Assembly: GCF_041821045.1 (NCBI RefSeq)
Contig: NZ_JBGUAW010000004.1
Span: 124,001-188,000, forward strand
Source: Thiohalorhabdus sp. Cl-TMA
GTDB taxonomy: Bacteria; Pseudomonadota; Gammaproteobacteria; Thiohalorhabdales; Thiohalorhabdaceae
Direction: 5' to 3'
Length of the DNA stretch: 64,000 bases
Made by a program: the position numbers and the translations under genes. Below, in pieces: positions 9,272-19,290 of the stretch (position 1 is its first letter; every line of letters begins with the position of its first letter). A model generated the notes under the pieces. The model made no database searches. It saw only the letters and a program-made list of their open reading frames with translations, and was not told the origin of the DNA.

Positions 9272-9396
9272 GGCAACCTCATCGGCCGGCTCCTCCCGGA
9301 AACCCTACCGCCGGGGCCTTCGCACGACAACAGCCGGGATTGCCTTACCGCCCCCACTGCGGACGGTCCGCTCTCAGCCGAACTTGATGGCACGGC

Positions 9397-9428
9397 GCAA
9401 AAAGGCCCACCCGGTAGCCGGGTGGGCC
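9397..9428 (-). terminator. Intrinsic terminator of the desaturase gene
   Basis: Read on the minus strand, GGCCCACCCGG and its exact complement CCGGGTGGGCC (9404-9414 and 9418-9428) flank a three-base loop and are followed by TTTTT. It lies 27 bases past the desaturase stop codon. Confidence 0.9.
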
Positions 9429-9454
9429 TGGTACGGGCAGCGCCGCGGGCCGCT

Positions 9455-10228
9455 CTAGGTCTCCGCCTCCGAGGGCTTGTATTTCGGCGCCACGAACCGG
9501 ACCTTGGCCAGCCGGAGCCAGGACAGGATCCGGATATAGATCCAGCCGATATCGATCTCCCAGGAGCGGGACGCGAAGCGGGCCGAGGACAAATAGCGGT
9601 GATGGTTGTTGTGCAGCTCCTCGCCGCCGATGAACAGCCCCCAGGGAACGAGGTTGCGGCTGTTGTCCTTGACCTTGTAATTGGCGTAGCCGATGTAGTG
9701 CGCCGCGCCGTTGATGACGCCCGCCGCCCAGAAGGGGATCCAGGCCATCTGCACGGCCCAGATGGCGACGCCGATACCGAGCCCGAACATGGCCACGTCC
9801 AGAACCAGCATGAGGACCACGCCCAGGTTCTTGAAGCGCGAATACAGGTTCCGCTCGATCCAGTCGTCGGGGCAATGCTTGCCGTACTTCTCCAGCATGG
9901 CCTCATCCTTGGTCGCCTTGGTGTAGACCCAGGCGCCGAGGAACAGCATCCGCCAGATGCCCTCTTGGAGCGGGCTGTGGGGGTCGCCTTCGCGATCGGC
10001 GTAGGCATGGTGCTTACGGTGCGTGGCCACCCATTCCTTGGTATTCATTCCGGTGGTGAGCCAGAGCCAGAACCGCATGAAATGACTGACCACCGGATGC
10101 AGGGTGACCGATCCATGGGACATGGCCCGATGGAGGTACAGGGTCACGCAGGCGATGGTGATCTGGGTCGCTACCAGTGTGAAGAGAACGTATCCCCACC
10201 AAGGCAGTTCAAACAAGTGTGGAAACAT
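9455..10228 (-). CDS. Membrane acyl-lipid/acyl-CoA delta-9-type fatty acid desaturase
   Basis: A 257-residue integral membrane di-iron enzyme that introduces a cis double bond into fatty acyl chains using oxygen. The three histidine boxes are present: HRAMSH (residues 33-38), HRKHH (70-74) and HNNHH (about 205-212). Hydrophobic helices lie between them. The start at ATG 10228 gives the usual N-terminus directly before the first helix. Unsaturation would adjust membrane fluidity with temperature or salinity. It has its own terminator and appears monocistronic. Confidence 0.88.
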   Translation of the reverse strand: MFPHLFELPWWGYVLFTLVATQITIACVTLYLHRAMSHGSVTLHPVVSHFMRFWLWLTTGMNTKEWVATHRKHHAYADREGDPHSPLQEGIWRMLFLGAWVYTKATKDEAMLEKYGKHCPDDWIERNLYSRFKNLGVVLMLVLDVAMFGLGIGVAIWAVQMAWIPFWAAGVINGAAHYIGYANYKVKDNSRNLVPWGLFIGGEELHNNHHRYLSSARFASRSWEIDIGWIYIRILSWLRLAKVRFVAPKYKPSEAET

Positions 10229-10417
10229 GCCCGTCCTTTCCCGATTAGGCACAATACTTCGAAAGCTTACCCGCCCATTATTGCAGGCTGATAACGGATA
10301 CCTTGCGCACTCCGTTTTGCGAGGCGCGGACAGATGTGTCCCTGCCCCGGGGATCCCCGAACGGATGGACCCGTAGACAATTATACGCAGCATGACACGG
10401 AGGAAAAGCCCAGCTAT

Positions 10418-10843
10418 TCAGATGGTATTAACCACCTCGCTTACTCCCGGTACACGCTGTTTCACCTTGCGCTCCACGATGGTCTTCAGATCCATGGTGG
10501 AGCTGGGGCAGCCGGAGCAGGCCCCGAGCATGCGGACACGTACCCGGGAGCCATCGATCCCCACCAGTTCCAGATCGCCGCCGTCGCCGCGCAGAAGCTG
10601 GGCGGCCTCCTCCAGCGCGGCCCGCACCCGCTCCGGATCGATGGTCAGATCCTCGTCAGCGGCGGGACGCTGCCCCGGCTGCAGTCCGTACTGCTCGGCC
10701 AGGGACTGCGCCCGCGCCAGCTCATAGGCCCGGTCGGGATCCGTTTCCTCGATCTCGTCGAGCTCTTCCTCGGTGTAGAACCGCTCCAGCTCCGCCACCT
10801 GCTGGAGCAGCTGGATTTCCTTGGTCCGTGTGGGAATGGCCAT
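10418..10843 (-). CDS. NifU-like C-terminal domain (Nfu) iron-sulfur carrier
   Basis: A 141-residue cytoplasmic protein. Residues 68-141 form an Nfu domain: LLRGDGGDLELVGIDG leads into VRMLGACSGCPSSTMDLK, with C109 and C112 as the CxxC that holds a bridging [4Fe-4S] cluster between two subunits. The N-terminal 65 residues are acidic and helical and not recognised. Such carriers deliver clusters to apoproteins. It is upstream of and co-oriented with the desaturase, separated by about 190 bases. Confidence 0.87.
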   Translation of the reverse strand: MAIPTRTKEIQLLQQVAELERFYTEEELDEIEETDPDRAYELARAQSLAEQYGLQPGQRPAADEDLTIDPERVRAALEEAAQLLRGDGGDLELVGIDGSRVRVRMLGACSGCPSSTMDLKTIVERKVKQRVPGVSEVVNTI

Positions 10844-10886
10844 GGACCTCTCCGATCAAATTGCCTCGACCGTAAAGCGGGGGACA

Positions 10887-10926
10887 AGAAAAAAATTTCG
10901 ACATCCGGCCCCGCCCCAGCGGGACC
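10887..10926 (-). terminator. Possible terminator downstream of purL
   Basis: On the minus strand GGTCCCGC and GCGGGGCC (10919-10926 and 10907-10914, one G-U pair) form a hairpin, followed about ten bases later by a run of seven T residues near 10890-10896. The distance to the T-run makes it imperfect. It lies between purL and the Nfu gene. Confidence 0.4.
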
Positions 10927-11037
10927 GGACGGGAAAATCCCGGACGCGCCGCCCGGAATCGCACCGGTGCCGGCGGGAGCTCCCCGGATTCCGGATGCCC
11001 GTTGTCCGGGGGTTGGACCACAAGGATCCGGGAAAGC

Positions 11038-14000
11038 TCAGCCCAGCCAGCTGCGGGCGTTGCAGAACAGACGCAGCCAGGGGCCGTCCTCGGGCCAGTC
11101 TTCGGGATGCCAGGAATACTGTACGGTCCGGAACAGACGCTCGGGATGGGGCATGAGCACCGTGAACCGGCCGTCCGGAGTGGTCATACCGGCGATGCCG
11201 TCGGGCGCCCCGTTGGGATTGGCCGGATACGTCGTGGCGGTACGTCCCCGATTGTCCACGTAGCGCAAGGCCACGGTGCCGGATTCCCGGGCCGTTTCCA
11301 ATCCGCCCGGGGCGAACTGCGGACGGCCCTCACCGTGAGCCACCGCGATGGGGATCCGGGAACCGGCCATGCCCCGGAACAGGAGGGAGGGACTTTCCGG
11401 CACCTCCGCCATAACCAGGCGACCCTCGAACTGCTCCGAGCGGTTGCGCCGAAAGGCGGGCCAGTGCTCCGCGCCCGGGATCAGCTCGGAGAGCTGACTC
11501 AGCATCTGGCAGCCGTTACAGACCCCCAGGGCCAGGGTATCCCCGCGCTCGAAGAAGGCGGCGAACTGCTCGCGGAGGGTGGAATCGGCAAGGATGGATT
11601 TCGCCCAGCCACCGCCGGCGCCCAGCACGTCGCCGTAGGAAAAGCCGCCACAGGCCACCAGCCCCTGGAAGCCGGAAAGCGTAGCGTCGCCCCCCTGCAG
11701 GTCGGTCATGTGCACGTCCACCGCCTCGAATCCGGCGCGGTGGAAGGCGGCCGCCATCTCCACCTGGCCGTTCACGCCCTGCTCGCGCAGGACCGCCATG
11801 CGCGGCGCCGCGCCGGTGCCCACATACGGTGCGGCCACGTCCTCGGCGGGATCGAAGGTCAGCTCGGCGTGCAGGCCGGGATCCTCGCGGTCCAGCAGCC
11901 GGTCGTACTCCTCGCGGGCGCAGTCGGGGTCGTCGCGCAGCGCCTGCATGCGGTGACTGGTCTCCGACCAGGCCCGGTGCAGATCTACCCGGTCGGCATC
12001 CAGCAGGACCCGCTCCCCCGCCGTGAGCACCAAGCGATCATCCGTGCGCGGCCGCCCCAGAACATGACACATGCCGCCGATGCCGGCCTCCCCGAGGAGC
12101 TTCAGCACCCGTTCCCGCGCACCCGCCGGGATCTGGAGCACGGCGCCCAGCTCCTCGGCGAACAGGGCGGCCAAGGGGTCGCCCTCTCCCGCCGGACCCG
12201 CCAGATCCGCCTCCACACCGCAATGGCCGGCAAACGCCATCTCGGCGACGGTAGCCAGCAGGCCTCCATCGGAGCGGTCGTGGTAGGCGAGCAGGAGGCC
12301 CTCCTTCGCCAGCCGCTGGACGGCGTCGAAAAAACCGGCGAGGAGGGCCGGGTCCTCCACATCGGGTGCCGCCTCCCCCAGGCGGTTGTGCACCTGGGCC
12401 AGCACCGAACCGCCCAACCGATTGCGCCCCCCGCCGAGGTCCACCAGCAGCAGCTCGCTTTCCCCGGCGTCGGTGCGAAGCTGCGGGGTAAGGGTCCCGC
12501 GGGCGTCGCGCACCGGGGCGAAGGCGGAGACCACCAGGGACACGGGGGAGGTCATGGCCTTCCGGCCTTCGCCGTCGGCCCACACCGCCTTCATGGAAAG
12601 CGAATCCTTACCCACGGGGATGGCGATGTTGAGGGCGGTGCAGAAGTCGGAGACCGCCTCCACGGTATCGAACAGGGCGGCGTCCTCGCCGGGATGGCCC
12701 GAGGCGGCCATCCAGTTGGCCGACAACTTCACCTCTTCCAGCCGGCCGATGCGCGCCGCGGCGATGTTGGTGACCGCTTCGCCCACCGCCATGCGCCCGC
12801 TCGCCGGTGCGTCCAGCAGGGCCACCGGGGGGCGCTCGCCCATGGCCATGGCCTCGCCTCGATAGGTATCGAGCCCGGCGGTGGTCACGCCCACGTCCGC
12901 CACGGGCACCTGCCAGGGCCCCACCATCTGGTCACGGGCCACCTGCCCGGTGATGGTGCGGTCACCGATGGTGATCAGGAAGGTCTTGTCGGCCACCGCG
13001 GGGAATTGCAGGACCCGGCGGGCGGCCTCGGCCACGTCGAGGCCGCCCGTTTCCAGGGGGTCGCCCCGGCGCCGGTAGCGGCGCGCGTCCATGGTCTTCT
13101 TGGGCGGCTTGCCGAGCAGCAGCTCCAGATCCATGTCCACGGCCACCTGCCCGCTTTCCGAATCGGCAACGTACAGATGCGTTTCCTCGGTGGCCTCTCC
13201 CACCACGGCGTAGGGGCAGCGCTCCCGCTCGCACAGCGCCTGGAAGCGCTCCAGGAAGTGGGGGTAGACGGCCAGCACGTAGCGCTCCTGCGCCTCGTTG
13301 GACCACAGCTCGGCGGGCGACAGGCTGGTGTCCAGGCGCGGCACCCTGGCCAGATCGAAGCGGCCGCCCCGCTCCGCGTCGTCCACCAGCTCCGGCAGGG
13401 CGTTGGAGAGGCCACCCGCACCCACGTCGTGGATGGAAAGGATGGGGTTCTCCTCACCGAGGGCCCAGCAGGCGTCGATCACCTCCTGGGCGCGCCGCTG
13501 CATTTCCGGGTTGGCGCGCTGCACGGAGGCGTAGTCCAGCTCGGCATCGGCGGTTCCCCCCGTCTGGCTGGAGGCGGCGCCGCCGCCGAGGCCAATGCGC
13601 AGGGCCGGCCCGCCCAGTACCACCACGGGAGTATCGGGCCGGACATAGGCCTTGTTGGCCTTGATGGCGTGGCGCCGGCGCACGTTGCCGAGACCGCCGG
13701 CAAGCATGAGCGGCTTGTGGTAGCCGCGCAGCTCCCGACCCTCGGGCCCCTCCACCTCCTCCTGGAAGGTGCGGAAATAGCCGGCGATGCCCGGACGCCC
13801 GTACTCGTTGTTGAAGCGCGCCGCCCCGATGGGGCCCTCCAGCATGATGTCGAGCGCCGAGGCGAAGCGCTCCGGCCGGCCGTCGTACCGCTCCCAGTCC
13901 CGCTCGGCGCCGGGGATGCGCAGGTTGGAAGTGGTGAAGCCCGTCAGACCCGCCTTGGGCTTGGCGCCCCGCCCGGTGGCCGCCTCGTCGCGGATCTCCC

Positions 14001-14952
14001 CGCCGGAGCCGGTGGCGGCGCCCGGGAACGGAGCGATGGCGGTGGGGTGGTTGTGGGTCTCCACTTTCATGACGATGGGCAGCGCTTCGTCCCGGTGGTA
14101 GTCGTAGCGGCGCTGCTCGGGGTCCGGGAAGAAGCGGCCGGTCCAGGCACCCTCGATGACCGCACCGTTGTCCTTGTAGGCGGAGAGGGTGCGGCGGGGA
14201 TTGTTCTCATGGGTGCGGCGGATCATGGCGAACAGGGAATCGTCCTGGGGCTCGCCGTCCACCACCCAGTCGGCGTTGAAGATCTTGTGCCGGCAGTGCT
14301 CACTGTTCGCCTGGGCGAACATCATTACTTCCACGTCCGTGGGATTGCGCTCCAGCCCGGTGAAGCCTTCCACCAGATAGTCGATCTCGTCCGGGGAGAG
14401 CGCCAGCCCCAGCCGGCTGTCCGCCTCCTCGAGCGCCGCCCGCCCCTTCCCCAGGATATCCAGCCCCTCCAGGGGTCCGGGCTTCGGGTGGTCGAACAGG
14501 GTATCAGCCGCATCCAGCGTCGCCAGGACCGTCTCCGTCATGCGGTCATGCAGGAAAGCGGCGGCCGCTTCGCGGTCGGCCTCCGTCAGGCCGGCACCCT
14601 CCCCGGTCACCAGGCAAACGGCCATGCCGCGCTCCAGCCGCCGGACCCCCGACAGGCCGCAGCGCTGGGCGATCTCCGTGGCCCGGGAGGACCAGGCGGA
14701 CACGGTTCCGGGCCGCGGCACCACCACCAGATCGGGATTGGAGAGGGCCCGATCGTTCCCCGGCGCCTCGCCGTAATCCAGCAGACGCTGCAGTCCGGCC
14801 CGGTCCCCATTCGTCAATGCCCCTTCGGGCTCGACGAAATGGACGAAGGCCGTCCCCAGATCGCGGATCACGGGAACCTGCGCGCGAATGCGCTCCAGCA
14901 GGCCGGCGCGGCGGAATTCGGAAAAGACGGCGGGTCCGGGGAAAAGCTCCAT
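11038..14952 (-). CDS. purL: Phosphoribosylformylglycinamidine synthase (single-chain)
   Basis: A 1304-residue enzyme of step four of purine synthesis, converting FGAR, glutamine and ATP to FGAM. The length matches the large proteobacterial form in which PurS-like, two ATP-binding synthetase halves and a glutaminase are fused. Visible landmarks are [46 protein letters not shown] and, in the C-terminal amidotransferase, [15 protein letters not shown] with the nucleophilic Cys and later AHGEGR and [16 protein letters not shown] lies about ten bases before ATG 14952. It is followed at a distance by purC on the same strand, another purine enzyme. Confidence 0.97.
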   Translation of the reverse strand: MELFPGPAVFSEFRRAGLLERIRAQVPVIRDLGTAFVHFVEPEGALTNGDRAGLQRLLDYGEAPGNDRALSNPDLVVVPRPGTVSAWSSRATEIAQRCGLSGVRRLERGMAVCLVTGEGAGLTEADREAAAAFLHDRMTETVLATLDAADTLFDHPKPGPLEGLDILGKGRAALEEADSRLGLALSPDEIDYLVEGFTGLERNPTDVEVMMFAQANSEHCRHKIFNADWVVDGEPQDDSLFAMIRRTHENNPRRTLSAYKDNGAVIEGAWTGRFFPDPEQRRYDYHRDEALPIVMKVETHNHPTAIAPFPGAATGSGGEIRDEAATGRGAKPKAGLTGFTTSNLRIPGAERDWERYDGRPERFASALDIMLEGPIGAARFNNEYGRPGIAGYFRTFQEEVEGPEGRELRGYHKPLMLAGGLGNVRRRHAIKANKAYVRPDTPVVVLGGPALRIGLGGGAASSQTGGTADAELDYASVQRANPEMQRRAQEVIDACWALGEENPILSIHDVGAGGLSNALPELVDDAERGGRFDLARVPRLDTSLSPAELWSNEAQERYVLAVYPHFLERFQALCERERCPYAVVGEATEETHLYVADSESGQVAVDMDLELLLGKPPKKTMDARRYRRRGDPLETGGLDVAEAARRVLQFPAVADKTFLITIGDRTITGQVARDQMVGPWQVPVADVGVTTAGLDTYRGEAMAMGERPPVALLDAPASGRMAVGEAVTNIAAARIGRLEEVKLSANWMAASGHPGEDAALFDTVEAVSDFCTALNIAIPVGKDSLSMKAVWADGEGRKAMTSPVSLVVSAFAPVRDARGTLTPQLRTDAGESELLLVDLGGGRNRLGGSVLAQVHNRLGEAAPDVEDPALLAGFFDAVQRLAKEGLLLAYHDRSDGGLLATVAEMAFAGHCGVEADLAGPAGEGDPLAALFAEELGAVLQIPAGARERVLKLLGEAGIGGMCHVLGRPRTDDRLVLTAGERVLLDADRVDLHRAWSETSHRMQALRDDPDCAREEYDRLLDREDPGLHAELTFDPAEDVAAPYVGTGAAPRMAVLREQGVNGQVEMAAAFHRAGFEAVDVHMTDLQGGDATLSGFQGLVACGGFSYGDVLGAGGGWAKSILADSTLREQFAAFFERGDTLALGVCNGCQMLSQLSELIPGAEHWPAFRRNRSEQFEGRLVMAEVPESPSLLFRGMAGSRIPIAVAHGEGRPQFAPGGLETARESGTVALRYVDNRGRTATTYPANPNGAPDGIAGMTTPDGRFTVLMPHPERLFRTVQYSWHPEDWPEDGPWLRLFCNARSWLG

Positions 14953-14989
14953 GACCGACGGTTTCCTTTTATCTATAGGAGGACGCGAG

Positions 14990-15015
14990 CGCCCCGGCGA
15001 GGAAGGGCCGGGGCG
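14990..15015. other. GC-rich hairpin between purC and purL
   Basis: CGCCCCGGC at 14990-14998 and its complement GCCGGGGCG at 15007-15015 flank an eight-base loop. No T-run follows on the minus strand, so it may attenuate or protect mRNA ends rather than terminate efficiently. Confidence 0.4.
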
Positions 15016-15070
15016 AAGGGGATTTTCAATGATTCACGCTTGGCCGAGCTTATTCCCGGATTACGCCCGA

Positions 15071-15781
15071 CTAAAGCTCCACCCCGAGACGGCGGCCGAT
15101 CTCGCGATAGCCTTCCAGCACATCGCCCAGATCGCGGCGGAAGCGGTCCTTGTCCAGCTTCTCCCCGGAGCTCAGATCCCAAAGCCGGCAGCCATCCGGG
15201 GTAAACTCGTCCCCTACCACCAGGCCGCCCTCAAAGCGCCCGAATTCCAGCTTGTAGTCCACGAGCTGCATGCCGCCCGCCTTGAAAAGCGGGACCAGCA
15301 CGTCGTTGACCCGGAAGGAGAGCTCGATCATGCGATCCACCTCTTCCCGGCTGGCCCAGCCAAAGGCGAGGATGTGGAACTGGTTGACCATGGGGTCGCC
15401 GAGCTCGTCGCTCTTGTAAAAGAACTCGAACACCGGCCGCTCCAGCGCGGTGCCTTCCTCCATGCCGAGACGCCGAGCCAGGCTGCCGGCCACCACGTTC
15501 CGCACCACGGCCTCGACAGGGACCATATCGAGGGCCTTCACCGCGCTCTCCGTTTCCGAGAGCATGCGGCGATGGTGGACGGGGATGCCCGCGGCGGCCA
15601 GCTTTTCCATGAGGAAAGCGTTGATCCGGTTGTTGATGCGCCCCTTGGCGTCCAGCTCCTCCCGCTTCTTGCCGTCGAAGGCGGTGGCGGTGTCCTTGAA
15701 CTCCAGGATCAAGCTCTGCGGGTCTTCCGTGCGATAGACCCGTTTGCCCTTTCCCTCATACAGCAGCGCGCCCTTCTCCAT
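15071..15781 (-). CDS. purC: SAICAR synthase
   Basis: A 236-residue enzyme that joins aspartate to CAIR in purine synthesis. It matches PurC throughout: KGALLYEGKGKRVYRTEDP at the N-terminus, KGRINNRINAFLMEKL, VPVEAVVRNVVAGSLARR and the C-terminal LSSGEKLDKDRFRRDLG. ATG 15781 is chosen because AGGAGG lies ten bases upstream; ATG 15790, which overlaps the preceding stop as ATGA, has its AGGAGG too close. The overlap still suggests translational coupling to the MscS-like gene. The order dapA...bamC...purC is conserved in gammaproteobacteria. Confidence 0.95.
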   Translation of the reverse strand: MEKGALLYEGKGKRVYRTEDPQSLILEFKDTATAFDGKKREELDAKGRINNRINAFLMEKLAAAGIPVHHRRMLSETESAVKALDMVPVEAVVRNVVAGSLARRLGMEEGTALERPVFEFFYKSDELGDPMVNQFHILAFGWASREEVDRMIELSFRVNDVLVPLFKAGGMQLVDYKLEFGRFEGGLVVGDEFTPDGCRLWDLSSGEKLDKDRFRRDLGDVLEGYREIGRRLGVEL

Positions 15782-15786
15782 GGGGC

Positions 15787-16503
15787 TCATCCCTCCTGTT
15801 CGGCGTCCTGCACCAAGGCGGCCCCCAGGGCCCGGGTGTTGGACACGTAACCGCGCCCTTCGTGCGTTTCCAGCGCGATGGCCGCGGGGGAGATTTCCAA
15901 CAGCTTACCCGAGAACTCCCCGATGATGATCCGCATCCCGGGCCGCCAGCCCGCGCTTCGGATCAGGTCCAGGCCGGCATTCAGCTCCTGCAGCGCTGGC
16001 TGCACGGCCAGAGCGCCAACCAGCCCCACGGTCAGGAAGACGGCCCCCACCAGCAACGGGTCCGCCCCGAGCACGGCCAGGCCAAAGGCGGTGCCGGCCA
16101 GGGCCACGAGCGTTCCCACCATGCGCTGGAAGCGCGTCTCGAAGGCCCGGACCATCTCCCGGCCCCGTTCCTCGTGGGGGTCGGCGAAGAAGGTGAAAGC
16201 CGCGCTGGCCGCCTCGAAGGCCAGCACCGAGGTGGTAAAGACCACCCCCAGCAGGAGAACCGTGGCCACCACGGCCCCGATCAGGCCCTCCAACAGGAGT
16301 ACTTCCCAGGCCAGCCAGAGGCCCACCGCCATCACCACCCGGCCCGTGGCGCCGTCGAGCTCGGCCACCAGATGATCATCCAGGCGGGTGGCGGTCTTGC
16401 CGGCCAGCCGGCCCACCCACCCGCCAAGCACCACCGGCATGGAGCGGGATAAGGACCAGAAAACCAACAGCACCACCAGGGCCAGCACGATGTTGCCGAT
16501 CAT
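15787..16503 (-). CDS. Putative truncated MscS-like membrane protein
   Basis: A 238-residue inner-membrane protein with four to five hydrophobic helices. The part from about residue 160 (GLVGALAVQPALQELNAGLD followed by RPGMRIIIGEFSGKLLEIS and an ALETHEGRGYVSNTRAL tail) resembles the pore helix and beta domain of MscS mechanosensitive channels. The usual alpha/beta C-terminal cage is absent. It could be a minimal or degenerate mechanosensitive channel, or another membrane protein with a convergent pattern. It lies between bamC and purC, 19 bases after bamC and overlapping the purC start region. Confidence 0.5.
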   Translation of the reverse strand: MIGNIVLALVVLLVFWSLSRSMPVVLGGWVGRLAGKTATRLDDHLVAELDGATGRVVMAVGLWLAWEVLLLEGLIGAVVATVLLLGVVFTTSVLAFEAASAAFTFFADPHEERGREMVRAFETRFQRMVGTLVALAGTAFGLAVLGADPLLVGAVFLTVGLVGALAVQPALQELNAGLDLIRSAGWRPGMRIIIGEFSGKLLEISPAAIALETHEGRGYVSNTRALGAALVQDAEQEG

Positions 16504-16522
16504 GGGGCTCCCCCTTTTCTCG

Positions 16523-17140
16523 TCAGCGACGCTTGCCGAAGGCGGGCTGCACCGCCCGCAGGAATTCCTGCAGGACCTTGTCCGCGACCGCCCGTACGTT
16601 GTCATCCTCGCGATGGGCGCCCTGGACCACCACCCGGGACCCACCCCCCGAAAGCCCGCGACTCTTGACGGTGAAGCGGATGTTTCCGGACTCCGGCGCG
16701 GGAACACCCAGGCTTCCTAGCGCCTCGCTTCCCAGCCAAGCGGTGCGCAGAACCCCGGTGCGCTCCTCGGCGATGGCCGCGCCCTGCATCAGCAGCGCGG
16801 CGCGGACAGTACCCAGAGCCCAGCCCGCGGGTACCCCGGTATTCAGCGTATTGCCGTTCACCTGGGCCGCCCATTGCCCCTCCCGCTCGGCGGGCCTCGG
16901 TCCCGGACGGAACTGGCTGATATCCGGGAGATTCGGATAGGGGTTCTGGGCCGCCAGGGGCTCCGCCGCGAGATCCGGCGGAATGGCCAAGGCCTCGCGC
17001 TCCACGGGATCGGCACCGTACTCCGGGCCGCGATTGGGGCCGCAGCCGGCCAGGAGCAGCGCGCTCAGCACCAGCGGTACGACGGCGGGGGAAAAAGCGT
17101 CGAGTCGCGGATGGATGCAGCCATTGCGGATCGACTTCAT
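16523..17140 (-). CDS. bamC: BamC-like outer-membrane assembly lipoprotein
   Basis: A 205-residue lipoprotein with a signal peptide and lipobox (LSALLLAGC). The mature start contains YGADPVEREALAIPPDLA, the segment by which BamC contacts BamD. A C-terminal domain with VRAALLMQGAAIAEE and GGGSRVVVQG resembles one helix-grip domain, so it is shorter than E. coli BamC, which has two. Position downstream of dapA and upstream of purC, as in E. coli, supports the call. Its product would belong to the complex that inserts beta-barrels in the outer membrane. A paralogue lies at 22248-22934. Confidence 0.75.
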   Translation of the reverse strand: MKSIRNGCIHPRLDAFSPAVVPLVLSALLLAGCGPNRGPEYGADPVEREALAIPPDLAAEPLAAQNPYPNLPDISQFRPGPRPAEREGQWAAQVNGNTLNTGVPAGWALGTVRAALLMQGAAIAEERTGVLRTAWLGSEALGSLGVPAPESGNIRFTVKSRGLSGGGSRVVVQGAHREDDNVRAVADKVLQEFLRAVQPAFGKRR

Positions 17141-17298
17141 GGGGGTGGCCACCCTTTCAAATGAAGGCGGCCCGATGCCTCCGTGTCCTGTCGGGGCTTG
17201 GCTGCCTTCGACAGGGCACGCGGCCCGGGCCGTCCAGAATAACCGGTCGAGCGCAGGACTTTAGCACGGCGGCGAAAACAGCGGCAACGCGGCTCCGG

Positions 17299-17694
17299 TC
17301 AATTGCGCTCCTGGAGGAATTCGATGACGCGCTCGCGCACCGCGGGATCGGCGTAACCGGGGAAACGGCTGCTGGTCCGGGGCGCCATGGCCCTTGGGTT
17401 GGCCAGCCAGCGCTGAAGGCTTTCGGCGGTCCAGCGCTCCACCTCCACCCCTTCAACGGAGGGTGACCGATCCATGACATTCCACAGGGGCGGCGCGGCG
17501 TCGGTCCCCTGCCGGCCCGCCCGATCGATGGTGTGGCAACCGAGGCAGACGTGCACCTCCGGGGGAATGAAGGATTCCTCCTGCCCCTGTTCTTTCCCCT
17601 CGCCGTCGCCGCTCTGGGCCCGGACGGGGGAGGCCAGCATGGCGGCGCACAGCAGGAGCGCCCCCGTCCTGAGCCGTCCTCTGCCGATGATCAA
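17299..17694 (-). CDS. Secreted monoheme cytochrome c
   Basis: A 131-residue periplasmic electron carrier. The N-terminus is a signal peptide (GALLLCAAMLASPVRAQS). The single heme site is CLGCHTID (C50, C53, H54); a methionine in NPRAMAPRT is the likely distal ligand. The best start is TTG 17694, with AGGAAG six bases upstream; no ATG fits. It lies 10 bases after the pseudoazurin gene on the same strand, so the two are probably co-expressed and may exchange electrons. Confidence 0.8.
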   Translation of the reverse strand: MIIGRGRLRTGALLLCAAMLASPVRAQSGDGEGKEQGQEESFIPPEVHVCLGCHTIDRAGRQGTDAAPPLWNVMDRSPSVEGVEVERWTAESLQRWLANPRAMAPRTSSRFPGYADPAVRERVIEFLQERN

Positions 17695-17704
17695 GGCACT
17701 CTTC

Positions 17705-18187
17705 CTAGTTCCCCAGCTGGTCGTGGAGGGCACGGAAGCGGACCTTGGCGCGATCCGGGAGGTCGGCCCGCTCCACGGCCTCCAGGCCCGGCCCCTTGCC
17801 TGCGTCGCCAACCGCGATGATGCCCACCATGCCCATGCCCTCATGGGGCAGGCAGAAGTAATGGTGGGCCCCCTCGGTTTCCAGAGTGACCTCGAAAGTG
17901 TCGCCGGGCTGTTTGAAACCGCTGTCCCACACCTTGGCGCCGCTCGGCACCAGCGCCGGCTTGCCGCGGTTGTCCGGGTGGTAGGTAGCGGCATTGTGGC
18001 CCATATCCTTCCATACGAAGCGCACGGTATCGCCGGGCGCCGCCTCCACCAGGGCGGGCTCGAACACCATGCGCTTGCCGTCGCTGCCCAGGTTGCGGAC
18101 CTCCACCTCATGGGTTTCCGCCCAGGCGGAACCGGCAGCCACCATCAGCATGCACAGAACGGCAACCTTCCAGATCGGAGACTTCAT
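17705..18187 (-). CDS. Pseudoazurin-like blue copper protein
   Basis: A 160-residue secreted cupredoxin. The signal peptide (VAVLCMLMVAAGSAWA) is followed by a plastocyanin-type fold. Copper ligands are visible: His in KDMGHNAATYHP, and Cys, His and Met in YFCLPHEGMGMVG. Pseudoazurins carry electrons in the periplasm, often to nitrite or nitrous oxide reductases or cytochrome peroxidases. Neighbouring cytochrome c on the same strand suggests a short electron relay. The pair is inserted between dapA and bamC. Confidence 0.88.
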   Translation of the reverse strand: MKSPIWKVAVLCMLMVAAGSAWAETHEVEVRNLGSDGKRMVFEPALVEAAPGDTVRFVWKDMGHNAATYHPDNRGKPALVPSGAKVWDSGFKQPGDTFEVTLETEGAHHYFCLPHEGMGMVGIIAVGDAGKGPGLEAVERADLPDRAKVRFRALHDQLGN

Positions 18188-18223
18188 GGCCACTCCTATT
18201 GCGAATACGGGCTCCAGCGGAGC

Positions 18224-19105
18224 TCAGGCCCCGAGCAGGCCCAGGCGCTCCAGCGCCTGGCGGAGCTCCACACGGTGCACCTCGGAAAGCGGGGTCAACG
18301 GCAACCGGATCCCGGGGCCCATCCAGCCCATCTCATGCAGGGCCCACTTCACGGGAATGGGGTTGGCTTCCAAGAACAGGGCTTTGTGCAGCGGCGCCAG
18401 GTCGTCGTCCAGGGCCCGTGCCTGCGCCACGTCCCCGCTTAGTGCGGCCTGGCACATGGCCGCCATCTCGGCAGGGGCCGCGTTGGCGGTCACGGAGATC
18501 ACCCCCTTGCCGCCGGACAGGATGAAGGGCAGCACGATCCCGTCCTCGCCGGAAAGTACGTCCATGCGAGCGCCGCAGCTCCGGACCAGGGCCTGGGCGC
18601 GGCCGATGTCCCCGGTAGCATCCTTGATGGCGACCACGGTGGACAGGTGAGACAGCCGCTCCACGGTTTCCAGGGCGATCTGGCAACCGGTGCGGCCGGG
18701 CACGTTGTAGAGGATCTGCGGGATGTGGACCTCTTCGGCCACCTGGCGGAAATGCTGGTACAGGCCCTCCTGGGTGGGCTTGTTGTAGTACGGCGCCACC
18801 AGCAGGGCCGCATCGGCGCCCACCTCCCGGGCATGGCGGGTCAGCTCCAGGGTCTCCCGGGTGGAGTTGGAGCCGGTGCCGGCGATCACGGGGATCCGAT
18901 TGTGAACCCGATCCACCACGAAGCGGATCACCTGGCGGTGCTCGTCGTAATCCAGCGTCGCGGATTCACCGGTGGTGCCCACCGCGACGATGGCGTCGGT
19001 GCCCTGGTCGAGGTGGAAATCCACCAGATTGCCCAGGGCGTCCCAGTCGACGGCCCCGTCTTCCAGCATGGGGGTCACCAGGGCCACAATGCTTCCGTGG
19101 AACAT
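18224..19105 (-). CDS. dapA: 4-hydroxy-tetrahydrodipicolinate synthase
   Basis: A 293-residue TIM-barrel enzyme that condenses pyruvate and aspartate semialdehyde in the lysine and diaminopimelate pathway. Landmarks are VGTTGESATLDYDEH, APYYNKPTQEGLYQHF, ILYNVPGRTG with the catalytic Tyr, and VVAIKDATGDIGR with the Schiff-base Lys. Length is normal. It heads the minus-strand group pseudoazurin, cytochrome c, bamC, MscS-like and purC. Confidence 0.96.
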   Translation of the reverse strand: MFHGSIVALVTPMLEDGAVDWDALGNLVDFHLDQGTDAIVAVGTTGESATLDYDEHRQVIRFVVDRVHNRIPVIAGTGSNSTRETLELTRHAREVGADAALLVAPYYNKPTQEGLYQHFRQVAEEVHIPQILYNVPGRTGCQIALETVERLSHLSTVVAIKDATGDIGRAQALVRSCGARMDVLSGEDGIVLPFILSGGKGVISVTANAAPAEMAAMCQAALSGDVAQARALDDDLAPLHKALFLEANPIPVKWALHEMGWMGPGIRLPLTPLSEVHRVELRQALERLGLLGA

Positions 19106-19290
19106 GACTGTCCTCTTGGCCTGTACCTGTTCGTTATCTTCCCGACCCGCGAACGGATCGGCTCATACTAGCCGCCACCGGCGCATTCGGGCAACCTGCC
19201 CTGTGAGCGGGAATTCTGCGCAGGTATCATGGATACTGACGCGGCTTGTTGGGTCTAATTTACGTCCCTTGCGGCCATAAGGCGGAGTTG

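Noticed and set aside
11002-15204. A very long plus-strand open frame (about 1400 codons) opposite purL
   Set aside because: It is antisense to the unambiguous purL and purC genes. High GC suppresses stop codons in this frame. Its translation is rich in Gly, His, Arg and Gln and shows no family motifs.
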